A DNA stretch of 12,561 nt. Source: Ophiocordyceps camponoti-saundersi (nom. inval.) (taxonomy: Eukaryota; Ascomycota; Sordariomycetes; Hypocreales; Ophiocordycipitaceae). The DNA is taken from positions 1-12,561 of the forward strand of contig PDHQ01000659.1 of assembly GCA_003339415.1 (NCBI GenBank), given 5' to 3'. The notes under the pieces are model-generated. The model was given only the letters and a program-made list of their open reading frames with translations. It was not told where the DNA came from and did no database searches. The position numbers and the translations under genes are program-made. Shown one piece after another: positions 8,338-12,561 of the stretch (position 1 is its first letter; each line of letters begins with the position of its first letter).

Positions 8338-11300
8338 ATGCCCCCTACTTATAATTTTTATAATAACTAATATTATTCCTACGACGATAACGAAGACTAG
8401 CCTTAATCTCCTACCGAGCTAAGATATATTAATAACTTACTAGAATTTAAAGATAAATATGCCCCCTTAGATAAGGAAATTACCCTTATCTAGCGCGGGT
8501 ATACGATTAATTATACCTTTAGATCTTATAAATTTTCCGGTAACTATTTTTATCACGTTATACCTAATTTAAGCTAATCCGAAACTAGCCTCTTAACTTC
8601 GAAAACTTACTAATTCTCCTAATTTTAATCCCGCCAAAGCCCTCTCTCTTTTCTAAACCCGCTATACTATTAACTATAGATACTCTTAGGATAGTCGCTA
8701 GTCCTAACCCGCAAGCGTTAAAGATAATTACTATCTAACCTTCTATATAGATATAATTAGTATTATTAGTCTTCCCCTTCGAACTATCTTACGCTAAGGC
8801 GGATTTTTTAATAATATTACCTTTACCTTATAGCGTTAGTCCGCGCCTTACGCTTCTAAGTATACGATTAAACTACTACTATTTACCCTTACTAACCGCA
8901 TATTCTATATCGCTATAGCGGGCTTACGAGAAACCTAGTTTATTATTATATACCTTATCGAACCTAAGATTAATAATTCCGATAAAGTAAACCCGGCCGC
9001 TAGGCCTCGAAACCTATCTAAGGTAACCTCCGCTAATATAGTAATATATACTAACTACGCTAGCTACCTCGCGGAATATATTAAGGGCATATTCGAGACC
9101 CTAAAGCTTTACGGATTTAGTATCGAGCCTAGTTAGCGGCTTAACGAAACCCGTTCGTAAACCTTATCCCTCGCAAAGTAGGTTATATTCTAGCAAATTT
9201 TTATAAACTCCTAGCTTATATTCGCCTATAACTATCGCGACGACGCCTTCTAGATAAAGAATAAGCCCGCCTTTCACGCTTACGACCACGGTGCTAATAC
9301 CTAGATTAATTTAGAACCTGTCCCCTCCCCTTATGCTACCCTAGACCCTGATAGCGATAACGTTATCCCCGCCCTATACCCCTTTTCTAACCGCCTTCTT
9401 ATACTCTCTAGCGGGCTTAACGCTAAGTATAACTTTTCCGGAATTGCTTACGTCTCCTATACCCTCGCTGCCGATATATAATATTCCCTACGAGAGCAAA
9501 GCGGGATACCCGACGCCCGCTACTCTACGCCGCCGCACCCCTCTAGCAACGTTAATACCCCTAAAGTTAGACGCTTATACTTACTAGCCGACCGCACCCT
9601 CGTCGCCTAGCACTATAGCCGCCTTACCGACTTTACCTTCTACCCGCTCGCCTTCTATCCCCGATTTAGTAATTTCTTATCTCTAGCACTACCTCGTTTC
9701 CTACGAAATATATACCGAGATAACCGTAATAGCGACGCCGATCGCGCGCGTTACCTAAACGTAGTATTATTTAGCTTTTTTTAGGGCTACTCGAATATTA
9801 AGCGTTCTATCCGTAGCCGCCTAGAAAACCTCCTAGTAGCGAAGGGTATCGGCACCGCTACGCTTACCCTCCCGCCGGCTAAGGCGGCGAGACACGGCGC
9901 AGCTACCGATACTAGGTATAAGAGGCTCCTCGCCGCCCTCCGCGGCCGCGCTAACCTAATAAACCCTAAAATATCTATGCCGTTTGCGCGCGAAAGGGAG
10001 CAGATTAAGGCCTCTATTAAACTCTAGTCTTACGCTTTTTATATAAAATAGGTTATTATAGTACGGACCCCAGAGCTAGCTATTAAATACCGTAACTTCG
10101 GTACCGTCCTAAAGCTTATACTTAACTTAATCGACTTCTTCCTTTATAATAAATCCTCCTATATATCGCCCCTTCGTAACTTCTAGCCCGATATTTTCCC
10201 CGGTATTCTCTCTACTTATAGCTAGATATTCGACTTTATAATATATAGTATAGATTCGCGCTTCCTTACCTTTCCCGATACCGGGCTTAACGTCGCTAAC
10301 TCCGAGGCCGTAGCTATTATCGACCGCCTCGGAAACTTTTATTTTACCGGCAACTTTAGGGTATTACCTACTAGGACCCTCGGCCTAATACTTATAATAG
10401 AAAGCCTAAAAAAGGGGGCATAGCCCTTTATTTCGCCGACGGTACTTAACTTCGAGCGGACTCCTAGTACGATAAATACCGGCTACCTCCGCTCTATTTT
10501 AGCCGATAAATAACTACCGCTCCTATACCTTCCCGCGCTTAAGTTTTATTATAGCGTTTATGTCTCTAGCACTTATTATAACGATATTAAGTTTAGTATC
10601 CTCGGGCGCGATCTTATTTCCTCCCCCCGGGATATTATAAACTTCGCTATAATTATAATCTAAGATTTTTAAGTCTTATAAACGGTCGCGTTCGTCACTT
10701 CTAAGTTCCGTAACTTTTTAAAAAATCGGTTATCTAAGGCTATCGAAACCGACTAGCTTAATAATACCGACCACACGCGGCGAAATTAGCGTATTACCGC
10801 CTTTCTCGAATAGTAGCAGTTAAGCCGAAACCCCTTTACTATTCCGTATCTCTACCCCCCCCCCCCCCCCCCCCCCCCCCCCACCCCCACCCCCCCCCAC
10901 CCACCCCCCCCCCCCCCCCCCCCCCCTCTAGCCCGCTAATACCGTGCTAGGCAGCTCGAAGCCTTTACTAGCCCTCTTAACAATAATAGTCCTACTACCT
11001 GCGGTAATATTAAAATAATAGAATATAAAGCATGTAGCGACTATATACTCTAAATCTATAAGGTATACCTCTTTACGAAAATCGCCGCCTCTTATCCCCT
11101 TACCTCTAAGTATTTTACTTAGTTCTCTTATCTTCGTGGCGCTATCTAATATACTCGTAATAAGAATCTGCCCCCTAATACGTAGATTACCGCACTTAAC
11201 GCCGCCCTCGCCGCTAGCTATATCTAATAGATACCCGGCACCTACTTTAGTTATCTAATAGTAAGGCGTTTTTTTAAACTTATCGGACCCGATAAACCTT

Positions 11301-12310
11301 CTCTTATCGCCCGCGCTATTCCCGGTATACTAAAGCGTTAGGCTCTCGAGGCGTAGGAAACGATTACTAGCTTAGCTCCTTATATTATCGACTTCGGTTA
11401 CCCTATACCTTTTTATACTATACCGCCGCTAATTAAAAAGGGTTTTATAAGTTTAATTAGTAGTAAATAGCTTAAAGACTCACGTGTCTAATAATATTAC
11501 GCTAGAGCTTACGACCTCCTCCGGAGCCTCCTCCCTAATCCTATATATAACCTCCTCCTAATATAGGCGCTTACTATTGCCGCGTCGTCGGAAACTCCTC
11601 GGGCGCTTAATAACGCTTCCGGGTTTATTACTTTCCCCGCGAAAAAGAACCCCGAGCAGTTAGCGGTTATAATTATTCTCCGTATATTTTAGTATATATA
11701 TCTAGGACGATTTCCCCCTAGATAAGACGGTATATTATCTATTATAGATATACGTGGAAAAATTAGTAAGATACGACTATTCTTTTATATACCCTGCTCC
11801 CTTTTTACCTTACTCTATTCTAACTTATCTAATATATAAAGTATAAAGGCGTAAATATTTATATACTTAAGTAGTTAGGACTTATTACTATTTATAGCGA
11901 TGAAAGAACCCCTAAGGGCTGTTAAATCCTCGTCTCCGATAAAAAAACGCTTTACTAACTACGCTCGGAACTATATTCTTTACTCGAGCAACCCTAAGCT
12001 TTTCTAGCAAAGGTTTTTAAGACTAATAATATAGTTTAGCTTTATCGCTGCTAGTTTATAATACGTAATAAACCCCCGCCTTTATAATACTAATCCGTAG
12101 AAGTTCCTAGGATATAAGAAAAGGGCCGAGTAAACGATTTAATCGATACCTATAAAGGCTCCTAATAATATCTTATATATAATTAGCGTTTATTTCTTCT
12201 TACGCTAGCCTATTACCGTCGATAAAATAGTCTCACCTCTTTATAATCTAACCTTACCTCTTCTCTTCTCCTATATCGTAATCTACGTATCTCTATATAC
12301 CCCTTTTATA
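8338..12310 (+). pseudogene. Large relic gene B, unknown function, proline-rich tract
   Basis: About 1,300 codons can be read with TAA/TAG stops only. The proposed start is an intact ATG (ATG CCC CCT ACT) opening a Tyr/Asn/Asp-rich N-terminus (MPPTYNFYNN). Phase 1 holds to about 8575; from about 8640 the readable frame is phase 2. The gap could be a 1-nt indel or a decayed intron. Phase 2 then runs unbroken to about 12310, even across the C-rich tract at 10855-10926, which would encode mostly Pro. Recognisable strings are GLRET-[Q]-FIIIYLIE (about 8930), FHAYDHGANT (about 9271), ILGRDLISSPRD (about 10600) and YLGRFPPR (about 11697). I find no reverse transcriptase, integrase, DDE transposase, tyrosine-recombinase or Walker motif. 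A link to large fungal multicopy or subtelomeric proteins is possible but unproven. The real stop could be anywhere after about 11840. Confidence 0.6.
10855..10926 (+). repeat. 72-nt C-rich tract inside gene B
   Basis: The tract is all C except four A residues at 10883, 10889, 10899 and 10903. It stays in frame with gene B on both sides (phase 2 before and after) and would encode about 20 Pro plus two Thr and one His. The four CpA dinucleotides are intact although CpA is almost eliminated elsewhere. The minus strand is G-rich with strong G-quadruplex potential, and the plus strand could form an i-motif. Length errors in assembly are likely for such a tract. Confidence 0.95.
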
Positions 12311-12561
12311 ATCTATTAGATATTCCTTATTATAAGAATACCTATCTAAATATATTACTCGTAACGTAAATACGTGTATATATAAATATATAATATATAA
12401 AATATAAATCTAAGCGAAATAATAATTATAAATTACCTTTTCTAATATTAACTACCTACTAATATTATCCTATCTAATACGATATATAAACCGGCCCTTT
12501 TTTCTGCTATTAGCTTATTATATATATACTTATTATCCTTTTTATCTTTTTAAGAAAAAAA
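12311..12561. other. TA-rich right edge, no gene seen
   Basis: After the gene B frame loses coherence the sequence is nearly all A and T with scattered TATATA runs. It ends in a pyrimidine-rich stretch followed by seven A residues. No open frame, repeat partner or RNA gene could be identified in these 250 bases. Confidence 0.5.

Larger units (their letters stand above)
1..12561. other. RIP-mutated fungal repeat block
   Basis: The whole window is almost free of CpA and TpG, while TpA is extremely common and CpG, CpC and CpT remain frequent. This matches fungal RIP, which converts C to T mainly in CpA on both strands of duplicated DNA. Loss of methylated CpG is not the cause, since CpG is plentiful. 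At protein level the effect is that Gln and Trp codons become TAA/TAG, His and Cys become Tyr, and Met becomes Ile. Long frames read through TAA/TAG therefore contain no Trp, and few Met, Cys or His. I see no unmutated segment, so both borders of the block lie outside the window. I did not compute RIP indices. Confidence 0.93.

Noticed and set aside
8219..8422. A 67-codon open frame starting GTG, the only long uninterrupted ORF.
   Set aside because: It starts at GTG, overlaps the 5' region and first codons of gene B in another phase, and has a low-complexity Leu/Ile/Thr composition. It is open by chance in TA-rich, CT-rich leader DNA.

Overview
The window looks like DNA of a filamentous ascomycete (Pezizomycotina) that has been heavily mutated by repeat-induced point mutation (RIP). 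CpA and TpG are almost absent, TpA is everywhere, and CpG, CpC and CpT are kept. Stops in every frame are overwhelmingly TAA/TAG. There is no intact gene, and I see no rRNA, tRNA or CRISPR array. Reading the long frames through TAA/TAG (which RIP makes from Gln or Trp codons) reveals five decayed coding regions whose frames contain no TGA that I could find.

Layout: (1) 1-1996 is a DNA-transposon-like element with 105-bp terminal inverted repeats (about 88% identical by eye). It holds a minus-strand relic gene (about 250-1490). (2) 2103 to about 3327 is a plus-strand relic gene. Its C-terminal half aligns without gaps, over about 86 residues, to the protein relic inside the TIR element, so the two are members of one family lying head to head. 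(3) About 3500-4300, minus strand, is the 3' end of a Ty1/copia polyprotein (end of reverse transcriptase plus RNase H), truncated at its 5' end. (4) 4929 to about 7560 is a large plus-strand relic gene ('gene A') interrupted by a 30-nt C run. (5) 8338 to about 12310 is a second large plus-strand relic gene ('gene B', about 1,300 codons). It keeps a plausible ATG and contains a 72-nt C-rich tract that stays in frame as a proline-rich stretch. Intergenic stretches are TA-rich with little else.

Genes A and B are tandem, co-oriented and lack recognisable transposase or reverse-transcriptase motifs. Because RIP acts on duplicated DNA, they probably belong to a multicopy family or a large mobile or subtelomeric unit. 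That is inference. The best leads are the unnamed protein family shared by the TIR element and its neighbour, the A/B pair, and the C tracts, one of which carries CpA sites that should not have survived RIP. All counts and alignments were made by eye.
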